Shown here: positions 22,557 to 31,900 of the stretch, piece by piece | Position numbering within the stretch: position 1 is the first letter of the stretch | Layout of the letters: each line of letters begins with the position of its first letter | DNA from: Ichthyophis bannanicus | Lineage: Eukaryota > Chordata > Amphibia > Gymnophiona > Ichthyophiidae | Length of the DNA: 64,000 nucleotides | Reading direction: 5' to 3' | Assembly (NCBI GenBank): GCA_033557465.1 | Contig: CM066045.1 | Coordinates: 135,057,596 to 135,121,595 of the forward strand | The notes under the pieces: model-generated | What the model saw: the letters and a program-made list of their open reading frames with translations, nothing else | Told to the model about the DNA's origin: nothing | Databases searched by the model: none | Made by a program: the position numbers and the translations under genes

Positions 22557-22785
22557 CTGCAGCTGAGCGTGGCAGTTTGTTATTTATGTACAACAAACAG
22601 TAGGCGCTGGCATTTCTCAACCCACCATAGGAGTCTCGCTCCAGCTCTTCCCAAGAGGACTCTGTGACAGAGATATCATTGTACTTCAGCCAGAGCTTTC
22701 TACTGTGGTTGTAGATGTAGGCCCAGTAGTGCCCTGCATTGGCCTGCCCCTCATGGACCAGGACAGCGTGCAGGCTATAGGGAAC
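22557..22785 (-). CDS. USP28: USP28 exon: His box of the USP catalytic domain
   Basis: A 229-nt exon with acceptor CTGCTTAG before 22785 and donor GCTGCAG|GTAAAA at 22557. It reads [20 protein letters not shown], then WAYIY, then [20 protein letters not shown] and [21 protein letters not shown] carries the catalytic histidine of the peptidase C19 fold, and KYNDISV carries the conserved Asn/Asp that orients it. SYGGLRN is the end of the catalytic core shared by USP28 and USP25. The exon starts in phase 0 and leaves 1 nt that pairs with the next exon. This is the most diagnostic piece of the host gene. Confidence 0.95.
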
Positions 22786-22984
22786 CTAAGCAGGAAACAC
22801 ATATAGACCTTACATTTCTAGATTTGTTTTTAGAAAACATCTGATATTTAAGAGCATACAAAGTCTATGATCCACAGGTCTCAATTGATCAAACAATGTA
22901 ACAGCAGCTCATTCATACTTTTCAGTGCTACTGTGTTCTCACGAAAGAGCGAATCATGCTATATAACATTCAAGCTTAATTTTT

Positions 22985-23240
22985 GATTGAACTCCAGGGC
23001 TATCATCACAGTCTTTATGTTTATTTCAAAATTGCTATACCGCCCTAGGCTGGGTAGCATCAGAATAGTTTACATTAAACTAAAAACTTCACACATAGAA
23101 AGGAATACCAAATTAAAACAAAAAGCAGTAGACTGGATAGAAAAAGAACAGATAACCAATACAGCTCTTAGCTTGGTCAAGCGCCCCCGAGAAAGTTTCA
23201 GTGAAGAAGTGGGTTTTTAAAAGTGAAAGCCAGTGGCTAC
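22985..23240. repeat. Dispersed repeat (SINE or LINE 3' end type)
   Basis: ttgctataccgccctaggct, gggtagcatcagaatagttt and agtgggtttttaaaagtgaa match the arrangement at 13020-13320. It is probably the same interspersed family. No coding potential. Confidence 0.55.
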
Positions 23241-23744
23241 CTAAATAAAAAACACTTGAAAAAGTTCTGTACAAAGTTGCATTCCACCTTATGCCCACAG
23301 GACAGCACTATAATATTCTTCCTATTTTCTTGGGAGAAGACATGAGTTAAAAAACAGAGAATATATGGTGAAATTAAAAACGTACCTGGTAATTTTCTTT
23401 CCATTAGGACCTACGGTCCAATCCAGACTCATGGGTTGTGTCCCTATTTCAGCAAATGGAGACCGAGCATTCTAGCTTTTGGTGATGTCACTATATAAGG
23501 AGCCAACACTCCTCCCACCAAGCCAGTATTCCATGTCAGAGCAAAACTAAGAAACCAAGAATGTCCCTAAGGACAACTATATACAAACTATGCTGTGATG
23601 ACTTACTGCAGCCCGAGGGAATCAAGGCTACCTCCAGCTCTCTTCATGCACCTAGAACCGAACCCCTCAGCAGGGAAAGAACTCCTATCTTCCATTGGAA
23701 ACGCCTAGCCCCTGTATGCTAACCATCTGAAAAGAGCTTGCCAC

Positions 23745-23840
23745 CATGAGACTGTAGGTCCTAAAGGAAAGAAAATTAGCAGGTAAGTCTAATTTCACCT
23801 TCCATAGCATCCCTACAGTCCAATCCGGACTCATGGGATG
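23745..23840 (-). repeat. DIRS G internal complementary region
   Basis: gactgtaggtcctaaaggaa and agcaggtaagtctaatttca, followed by catccctacagtccaatccg and gactcatggga: two terminus-like segments joined head to tail. They pair with the termini at 23367-23440 and 37070-37142. Same logic as in element B but an unrelated terminal sequence. Confidence 0.78.
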
Positions 23841-25208
23841 TAACAGAACAGTACTCAAACTTGGATGGGACTGGCAAGCCCGGCCTCCAACACGCGAACT
23901 CCCAAGTGTGCTTCCGAACGTGCCTGCAAATCCAGCTTGTAATGTCAAATACAAAGGTATGCAAACCTGCCCAAGTGGCCGCCCAGCAAATTTCCATCAG
24001 AAGAACCAGTGCACACTCTGCCCAGGACACAGACTACGACATGGTGGAATGCGCCCACAGACCTGAGGGCACCAGCTTGCCCTTCAACAGGTAGGCTAAA
24101 CCGACTGCCTCCTTCAACCACCTGGCAATGGATGCTTTTAAGGCTGCCTTCCCTTTATGGGGACCCCCAAAGAGGTCAAACAGACTATCAGATTTCCAGA
24201 ACAACTCTGTAACCTTCAAGTAGTGTCATATTGCTCTCCACACATCTAGCATGCGGAGACTATCATCCTGCCTCCTGGGAAAGACTGGCAGGACCACGGT
24301 CTGATTGAGATGGAAGGGAGAAATCACCTTGGGCAAAAATGAAGGGACCGTGCGCAAGACCACTCTGTCCTTCGCCAGCAGAAGGTAGGGCTCTTGTCAA
24401 GATAAGGTTTGCAGTTCTGAAATTCTCCGGGCTGAACAAATGGCAACTGGAAAAACCACCTTTAAGGTAAGGTAAACACTACCCAAATCAGTCATACGGA
24501 ACATTTCCCAAATCTGTAAATAATTTGATAATAGAATAGAACTGTTCTTAAGATTCATGTTAAGCATTCATAATAAGTTAATGTACATACTTAAAAATAA
24601 AATGTTCGTTGTACTTGTCACTGTAATATTCAAACTTTGTTTTCTGTAAACCGCTTTTGATTGTTGGAAAAACACGGTATAAAAATTTACAATAAAATAA
24701 AATAAGGTATTTTAGCAAAGCTGCTGCCAACGGCTCAAATGGTGCAGCCGAGAGACTCTCCAGCACCAAGCTGAGATCCCAAGAAGGAACACATGGCTGC
24801 AATGGCTGCCGCAGAAGCTTGACCGCTCTCAGAAATCTGACCACATCTGGATGAGCTGCCAGGGACTCCCTGAACATGATCCCGATAACAAGCCAAAGCT
24901 GCAATCTGTACAAGAAGAGAGTTCAAGACTAGCCCTTTTTCAAACCCATCCTGCAAAAAGATCAACACCTCTGGGATAAAGGCTTCAGAGGGGCACCTCT
25001 GCTGTTCCTCACACCAGGCCTCAAATACCCTCCAAACTCGTACATACACCAGCGATGTGGACATACGCCGTGCTTTCAACAAGGTCGCAATCACTGGCCC
25101 CAAACACCCCCGGCACCTAAGGGACGCCCTCTCAAGAGCCAGGCTGTAAGCAAGAATTGATCCATTTGAAGCATGAGAACCAGACCCTGTGACGGCAGGT
25201 CTTCTCAA
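23840..25208 (-). pseudogene. DIRS G tyrosine recombinase, degenerate, with a retroposed insert
   Basis: 25208-24735 reads TSLVYVRVWRVFEAWCEEQQ and VLIFLQDGFEKGLVLNSLLV, the N-terminal SAM-like domain. ARRISELQTL-type text lies near 24420 and ICWAATWAGLHTFVFD near 23960. The nucleophile Tyr expected after HTF is not found, so the box is lost. About 230 bp at 24480-24710, with a gtaaaccgcttttgattgtt and aataaaataaaataagg tail, are inserted, apparently between copies of taaggta. Confidence 0.72.
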
Positions 25209-25367
25209 CGGCAGTCACCACGGCTTGTCTTTAACAACTGCACAGGTCCACATACCATGGCCAGCATGGCCAATCCACAATTACCAGACCTGCATGAGTC
25301 TCCACTCGCTTAAGTAGCTGATCTATGAGAGGCCATGGAGAAACACACAGAGCAGACCCTCTTCTGG

Positions 25368-26890
25368 CTAGTTCTGAGCCAACGTATCGAGGCCTTCGGA
25401 CATCCATTCCTTGCATCTGTTGAAGAAGCACTCAACCTTGGCATTTTCCGCTGATGCCATGAGATCCAAGACTGGGAGGCCCCAGCGCCCCGTCAATTGC
25501 CAGAAGACCTTGGCCACCGAGGACCACTCCCCTGGATCCAGCTGATGCCTGCTCAGAAAGTCAGCTTGAACATTTTCTTTCCCGGCCACAGGAGCTGCCA
25601 ACAACTAAGTGAGATTTCTTTCCAACCACCAAAGTAGCGGGGCAATCTCCTCTGCCAGACTTGCACTGCCTGTTCGACCCTGACAACTGATGTAGGCAAC
25701 TGTGGAGGCATTGTCCGATAACACACAGACTGCTCGATGTTGGACCATTGCCTGAAATTCTAGGAGAGCCAGATGCACCACCTCATCGCCAGATGGACCA
25801 CAGCGTCTGCTCCGGAGACCAAAGGCCTTCCACAATCCGTGTTAAGCAATGTGCTCTCCAGCCGGAGAGACTGGTGTCTGTTGCGACTATAATCCACTCC
25901 GGCTGTTCCAGAGGCATTCCCCTTGTGAGGTTGTCCAGCAACAACCACCATGCTGCGCACCAGCAAAGGACAGAGCAACCGATGGCTCAAGGGGTGCCAT
26001 TGAGGCAACCACTGGGAGAGCAGAGCCCTCTGTAACGGTCGCATGTGAACCCTTGCCAATGACACCAAGTCCAGTGTCGACGCAATGCACCCCAAAACCT
26101 GGAGGGAGGACCATGCCGACTGCGACCGCTGCGCCAAGAACTGCCAGATCGGACCCTGAAGCTTCCTGCACTTCTCTGCCAGTAAGGATACCATGGTCTT
26201 GGGCTGTGCTGAAGTGAGCCCTCAAGTATAGCAGGTCTTGAGATGGTACAAGGTGGCTTTTGGCTATATTTACCACCCACCCCAGCCTCCGTAGAAGGTC
26301 GAGGACCCGCAGCGTGGCCTCTAGGCTCTCCATGCGCAAACCGTCGAAATAGGGGAGAACCAGGACCCCCTGGCTCCGCAATCGGGCTGTGACCACCACC
26401 ATGATCTTGGTGAAGGTGCACAGTGCCATGGCAAGTCCAAACGGTAGAGCCCGAAACTGGAAGTGTTCCCATGGGAACCATGAAACGCAGGTACCACAGA
26501 TGCTCTGGGTGAATGGGAACATGCAAGTAAGCCTCCCATGAGATCCAGGGAGGTCAAAAACTCTCCATGCTGCACTGCCACAATGATGATCGCAAGGTTT
26601 CCATCTGAAAATGAGGCACGCGTAATGCCCGATTGACATACTTGAGATAGAGGATGGGCTGGAATGACCCTCTTTCTTGGGTACCACGAAATAGATGGAG
26701 TATTGCCTCTGACCCCGCTGGTCCCGGGGTACGGTTTCCACCATGTGCAGCTAGATCTAACGGCGGAGTATGCCATATACCGCCCTCTGCTTTTCCTGAG
26801 ACCTGCAAGGCGACACCATGAAGGCATCCCGCAAACTCCAGAGTGTAACCTTGCAAATGACCTCCAGCACCCAACGGTCAGAGGTAAAGT
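25368..26890 (-). pseudogene. DIRS G reverse transcriptase-RNase H, degenerate
   Basis: Recognisable pieces: QYSIYFVVPKKEG, EFLTSLDLMG-like text, FQFRALPFGLAMALCTFTKI, VLVLPYFDGLRMES (active site YLDD mutated to YFDG), RLGWVVNIAKSHLVPSQDLL and VCVLSDNASTVAYIS (RNase H). The post-RNase H domain reads LPVLDLMASAENAKVECFFN near 25460. Frames change often. Clearly an inactive old copy of the lineage seen better in element H. Confidence 0.8.
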
Positions 26891-26899
26891 ATAACCAGG

Positions 26900-27731
26900 C
26901 TGGGTAAAAACTGCTGCAGACGGCCGCCCACTGGCACCAAACCCGATTGGGGCCCCCTCATCTCACTGTGCCTTCTTGGGACCCAAACCAGTCCTGGTAA
27001 AGGATCCTCTGCCGCCACGAAAGGAATGTCCCCTCGCCAGATAAGTGGACTTCTGATAAGGTGCAAACCTTGCTGCCCTAAACCTGTGGAAATCCCATGT
27101 ACGCTCCCTTGATGTGGATGCCACCGACTTCTGGGATTTTGGCCTGTCCTCTGCAAACGAGTGGGTTAAGACTCCCCCAAATCTTTGACCAACTTTTCCA
27201 GAGCTTCACCAAAGAGAAGCTTCCCCCGAAAAGGTAGTCTGGTAAGGTGGTGCTTGGAGGAAACATACACCGACCAATTTCATAGCCACAGCAAGCATTG
27301 AGCAGCCACTATCATCGTCATACCTTCGGCCGAAGCACAAAGGAGGTCATAGAACGTATCCGCCAAATACGCTATTCCCGAGTCTAAGCGTGCTGATTCA
27401 GGCAAAGCTCCGACGAGTCCTGTTTCCGTTCCCATGAGCCCTTGAATCCACCGCATGCAGGCCCTTGCCACATAGGGTCTGCACAACGAAGCCCGCAAGG
27501 CCAGTGCATTGATCTCAAACACCTGCTTCAACAGCATCTCTAGCTTCTTATCCTAGGGTCTTAAAGACTCGCCCCTCCTTCCAGAGGGATGGTGGTACGT
27601 TTAGTCACTGCCGACACCACAGAATCCACCTTTGGGAGCTGGAATGGGATGAAGCACTGTATGGCCCTAACTCTGCCCAGGCCCGCCTCTGGAGTTTCCC
27701 ATTCCAAATCAATCATTTCTCGCTAGGGAAA
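26900..27731 (-). pseudogene. DIRS G Gag, C-terminal part
   Basis: Minus-strand text LLKQVFEINALALRASLCRP and ARACMRWIQGLMG corresponds to LLRQVFDVNAISLKAAICGA and ARACLRW-type text in element H (51509-51868). KVDSVVSAVTKRTTIPLEGG (27560-27630) matches VDAAVSAVTKKTTIPVEGSA of H. The frame is broken near 27550. The Gag is interrupted at 27731 by element C and continues beyond 35829. Confidence 0.8.
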
Positions 27732-27989
27732 GCACAGTTACTTACCTGTAACAGGTGATCTCTGGGAACAGCAGGAATTAGTCCTCACTTATGGGTACGT
27801 CGGAACCGACGGAGCCTGCGCGGGAAAGCTCCCCAGCTTCCCAGAAAGGAAGCTTTTGGGGCCTCCCACTGCACATGCGCGCTGCCTTCCCGCCTTCCTG
27901 ACCAGCTCTCCTCAGTTCGAGTTTATAGCTGAGACAATAGAGAGAGGAAAGGAAGATAGATAGAAGATACAACTCCTAGGGAGGTGGGT

Positions 27990-28095
27990 GGGTTGTGAGG
28001 ACTAATTCCTGCTGTTCCTAGAGATCACCTGTTACAGGTAAGTAACTGTGCTATCTCCAGGAACAAGCAGGAATAAGTCCTCACTTATGGGGACT
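27990..28095 (-). repeat. DIRS C internal complementary region
   Basis: gaggactaattcctgctgtt and agagatcacctgttacaggt are the reverse complement of the left terminus. gctatctccaggaacaagca and ggaataagtcctcactta are the reverse complement of the right terminus. They meet at actgtgc|tatctcc near 28050. This is the cleanest example in the window, because the element is young. Confidence 0.9.
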
Positions 28096-28189
28096 CCCTA
28101 GCTAAGATGCCTGGGAGATCCCCTCCCAAGGGTTCACCATCTTCGTATGGATCTCAGGCATCCATCCAGGGAAGGTGGGCAGGAGTTGT

Positions 28190-28572
28190 TCAAGTATGGA
28201 ACAGGTGTTTGAGGACAAGCTGACCAAACAAGGCATCCCGGCGGGAGTCCTTGTCCAAACAGTAATGGGCTGTGAAGGTATGAACCGAGGCCCAGGTGGC
28301 TGCTCGACAGATCTGATCTATGGATACAGAGTGAAGATGAGCCATAGAAGTGGCCATGGCTCTCACATTGTGAGCTGTGACATGGCCTTCCAGAGAAATG
28401 TTTTTACTCTGGTAAGCAAAGGAAATACACTGAGCAATCAAATTGGAAAGTGTACGTTTTGAGACTGGAAGTCCCAAATGAGAAGGATCAAAAGCCACAA
28501 AAAGTTGGGAAGACTTTCGATGTGGTTGAGTCCTGTTGAGGTAAAAGGTGAGAGCTCTTTTACAGTCTAGAG
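28190..28572 (-). CDS. DIRS C tyrosine recombinase, C-terminal half
   Basis: Continues the recombinase beyond the hAT insertion: CKRALTFYLNRTQPHRKSSQ, FDPSHLGLPVSKRTLSNLIA, GHVTAHNVRAMATSMAHL (HxxR with both residues present), SIDQICRAATWASV and HTFTAHYCLDKDSRR (Tyr nucleophile). It ends KHLFHT and a stop. Together with 31051-31700 it contains the full catalytic set (R, HxxR, Y). It is separated only by the 2478-bp hAT and its 8-bp duplication. Confidence 0.9.
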
Positions 28573-29514
28573 CAGGGGTCTGCAACCTTTAAGACATAAA
28601 GAGCCACTTGGACCCGTTTCCGAAGGGAAAAAAAAAACTGGGAGCCGCAAAACCATTGCGACATTTAAAACAAATCTAACACTGCATATATTGTTTCTTA
28701 CCTTAATGCTATATACGACCCCCTACTTTTCCTGTTAAAATATAGGTGTTTGGCCTATACTCGCCGTATAAGACTACCCCTCTTCCTTCGCACACCAAAA
28801 AAAATACGCCAGAAAATATAACAAGAAGTAACAATATTTGATTTCAAAATTATGATGATTTTGTAGTCAAATCACTAATATGAAATAAAATTATTTTTTC
28901 TACCTTTGTTGTCTGACCAATTTATTCTTTGATCATGCTGGTCCCGATCTGAGGCTTCTGCTTTCCTGTCTTCTCTTAGCTCTCTTTCTGTGGTCTATGG
29001 TCCATCTGCCAGTTCTTATCTCTTCTTTCGTTTTCTTCACTTCTTTCCATCAGCCTATTTCCAGTCCCAGTAAACCTCCCCAATATCAGCCCCTTTCCAG
29101 TCCTCACTCCCAGTACCTTCCAATGTCAACTTGCATTCCCATGATTGCCACTGGTGTCCATTTCCTTCCAGTCCCCCTCCTTCCCCACTGACCAGTCCCT
29201 TCTAGTACAAATACCATGGCAGCCCCTCTCAGATCCAGTTCCATTCTCCCATCCCCTCATATCAGCCCATTTGTAGCCTTAGCCCCCAGTTATCTTCCAG
29301 GGCCAGCAGCTCTATCCGCCCCGCCCCACAATCAGCCCATGCCCAGTCCAAGCCCCCCAATCAGCTCGCTTCCAGTGCTAATCCCCCCTCAACCCCATTA
29401 CCAGTGCTAGCCTCCCCTAATCAGCCCAATACCAGTCCTACCCCCCATCAGCGCATTACCAGTCCTAGCCTCCCCTAATCAGCTCATTTCCAGTGCTCGT
29501 CCCCTCAACCCCAT

Positions 29515-30690
29515 TACCAGTGCTCCATCCCTCCATGTCAGCCCCCTCCCTCCCTCCATCCATATCAGCTCCCTCCCTCCATGTCAGCCAGCCTCCCCAA
29601 TCCCTCCATGTCAGCCCCCCTCCCTCCATGTCAGCCCCCTCCATCCCTCCATGTAAGCCCCCCTCCCTCCATCCATATCAGCTCCCTCCCTCCATGTCAG
29701 CCCCCCTCCCTCCATCCATCCATCCATATCAGCTCCCTCCCTCCATGTCAGCCCCCTGCATCCCTCCATGTCAGCCCCCCTCCATCCATCCATTCATATC
29801 TGCTCCCTCCCTCCATGTCAGCCCCCTCCATCCCTCCATGTCAGCCCCCCTCCCTCCCTCCATCCATCCATCCAGCTCCGCTCCCTCCCTCCATGTCAGC
29901 CCCCCTCCCTCCATCCATTCATATCTGCTCCCTCCCTCCATGTCAGCCCCCTCCATGTCAGCCCCCTCCCTCCATTCATTCATATCTGCTCCCTCCCTCC
30001 ATGTCAGCCCCCTCCATCCCTCCATGTCAGCCCCCCTCGATCCATCCCTCCATGTCAGCCCCCCTCCCTCCATGTCAGCCCCCCTCCCTCCATCCATTCA
30101 TATCTGCTCCCTCCCTCCATGTCAGCCCCCCTCCCTCCATCCATTCATATCTGCTCCCTCCCTCCATGTCAGCCCCCCTCGATCCATCCCTCCATGTCAG
30201 CCCCCTCCATCCCTCCATGTCAGCCCCCCTCGATCCATCCCTCCATGTCAGCCCCCCTCCCTCCATGTCAGCCCCCTCCATCCCTCCATGTCAGCCCCCC
30301 TCCCTCCATTCATTCATATCTGCTCCCTTCCTCCATGTCAGCCCCCTCCATCCCTCCATGTCAGCCCCCCTCGATCCATCCCTCCATGTCAGCCCCCCTC
30401 CCTCCATGTCAGCCCCCCTCCCTCCATCCATTCATATCTGCTCCCTCCCTCCATGTCAGCCCCCCTCCCTCCATGTCAGCCCCCTCCATCCCTCCATGTC
30501 AGCCCCCCCTCCATCCATTATCAGCTCCCTCCCTTCATGTCAGCCCCCCTCCCTCCATGTCAGCCCCCTCCATCCCTCCATGTCAGCCCCCTCCCTCCAT
30601 CCATTCATATCTGCTCCCTCCCTCCATGTCAGCCCCCCCCCCTCCATCCATCCATTCATATCTGCTCCCTCCCTCCATGTCAGCTCCCTC
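29515..30690. repeat. Minisatellite built on ccctccctccatgtcagccc
   Basis: About 1.2 kb of near-identical units. The basic word is ctccctccatgtcagccccc (20 bp). It alternates with variants that insert ctccatccattcatatctg or tcgatccatcc, giving a higher-order pattern. It is strongly strand-asymmetric (C/T rich on plus). Long open frames on both strands (for example 29493-30746) are repeat artefacts, not genes. A weaker ~30-bp repeat (aatcagcccattaccagtcc) precedes it at 29330-29515. Confidence 0.95.
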
Positions 30691-30950
30691 CCTTCTTATG
30701 CAGCCGCGGCTCCAGGCCTCTTACGGAACCGCGGCTGTGCTTTTAAAATCATCTCGGAGCCCTTCCTGTCTTGACGGGCTCCGTGCAGCATTGTCCCGCC
30801 TCCAAAACTTCCTTTAGAGGCGGGACAATGCTGCACGGAGCCCGTCAAGACAGGAAGGGCTCCGAGATGATTTTAAAAGCACAGCCGCGGTTCCCTAAGA
30901 GACAGGGAACCGCGGCTGCAGAAGAAGGGAGGGAGCTGACATGGAGGGAG
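30672..30950. repeat. Long palindrome with perfect 78-bp arms
   Basis: 30725-30802 and 30817-30894 are perfect reverse complements (78 bp, 14-bp loop). The similarity continues outward imperfectly to gccgcggctgcag, aagaagggagggagctgaca and tggaggg (30895-30950), against ctccatgtcagctccctccc on the left (30672-30724). The outer arm contains one copy of the minisatellite word, so the minisatellite touches one arm of the palindrome. Confidence 0.95.
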
Positions 30951-31050
30951 CCCATAACGCGACGTTTAAAGCGGGCAGTGTGCTCCGGAGCCGCGGCAAA
31001 GGTGAGAAAGAGCCGCATGTGGCTCCGGAGCCGCGGGTTGCCGACCCCTG

Positions 31051-31900
31051 GTCTAGAGTATGAAGGTTCCTCTCTGCACTGGATGCATGAGGAGCCGGGA
31101 AAAAGACAGGTAGATATACCTCTTGATTAAGATGAAAAGGCGAGGCCACTTTGGGCATAAAGTGGGGATTCGTCCTAAGGACCACCTTATCATGATGAAA
31201 CCTAGTATAAGGTGGATGAGCCACTAAGGCCTGTAGTTCACTGATGCGATGAGCCGAAGTGACTGCAATAAGGAAAAGGACCTTCCAGGAAAGAAATTTC
31301 AAGGAGGTAGAGACCAACGGTTCAAAGGGTGGCTTCATCAGCTGACCCAGAACCAGGTTTAAGTCCCATGCTACCGGGGGAGGTCGAATGGGAGGTTTGG
31401 TTAGAGTCAGGCCTCTCATGAATCTTGCAATAAGAGGATGAGAGGAGACAGGTCGTCCATTTATAGGTTTTAAGGATGCTGCAATAGCACTCAAATGGAC
31501 TCTTACTGAATTCGTCTTAAGGCCTGCATTAGAAAGATGCAGGAGATAGTCTAGTAGAGAATTCAAAGGAAGTGCTAGAGGGTCAAGACCCTGCTGAGCA
31601 CACCAAATGGAAAAGCGTTTCCATTTGAAAGCATAGGAACGCCTCATGGAAGGTTTCCTAGAGGCATGCAGGGTATCTTGCACAGGTTGAGAAAGACTGA
31701 AGTCATGAAGGCTTAGGCCTTCAGTAACCAAGCTCTGAGGTTTAGGGACTTGGGGTTTGGGTGCCACAAAGTCCCCTCCTCCTGAGACAGAAGGTCTGGA
31801 GCAGCTCCCAGGTCCAGGGAGGGTCCCTGGGAGAGATGCAGAAGTAGAGGGTACCACACTTGGCGTGGCCAGCGTGGAGCTATGAGGATCATCGACCCGT
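31051..31900 (-). CDS. DIRS C tyrosine recombinase, N-terminal half
   Basis: Minus-strand frame with MRRSYAFKWKRFSIWCAQQG, LLDYLLHLSNAGLKTNSVRV (SAM-like DNA-binding domain), RPPPVAWDLNLVLGQLMKPP, TSAHRISELQALVAHPPYTR (first catalytic Arg), FHHDKVVLRTNPHFMPK and ASSAERNLHTLD. There it is cut by the hAT element. Its start overlaps the end of the Gag-pol frame (to 31713) in a different frame, as is usual for DIRS. The long open frame upstream of it (to 33549) is the antiphase of RT, not recombinase. Confidence 0.9.

Larger units (their letters stand above)
28573..31050. mobile_element. hAT-type DNA transposon, non-autonomous, inside DIRS C
   Basis: Ends caggggtctgcaacc (28573) and ggttgccgacccctg (31050) are inverted repeats with one difference. 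They are flanked by identical 8-bp copies gtctagag (28565-28572, 31051-31058). 8-bp duplications and CAGGGG ends are the hAT signature. No transposase is encoded. The inside holds AT-rich sequence (28620-29000), decaying ~30-bp repeats (29060-29515), a minisatellite (29515-30690) and a large palindrome (30672-30950). It interrupts the recombinase gene of C and is the latest event in this nest. Confidence 0.95.

Noticed and set aside
29515..30690. Regular tandem units resembling a CRISPR array
   Set aside because: Units are contiguous and near-identical with no unique spacers, inside a hAT element in a vertebrate genome, with no Cas genes.
29493..30817. Very long open frames (349-417 codons, Pro/Ser/His-rich) that look like a collagen- or mucin-like gene
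   Set aside because: They are translations of the ccctccctccatgtcagccc minisatellite. All three plus frames and the minus frames stay open because the unit lacks stops. No start context, splice sites or non-repeat domain.
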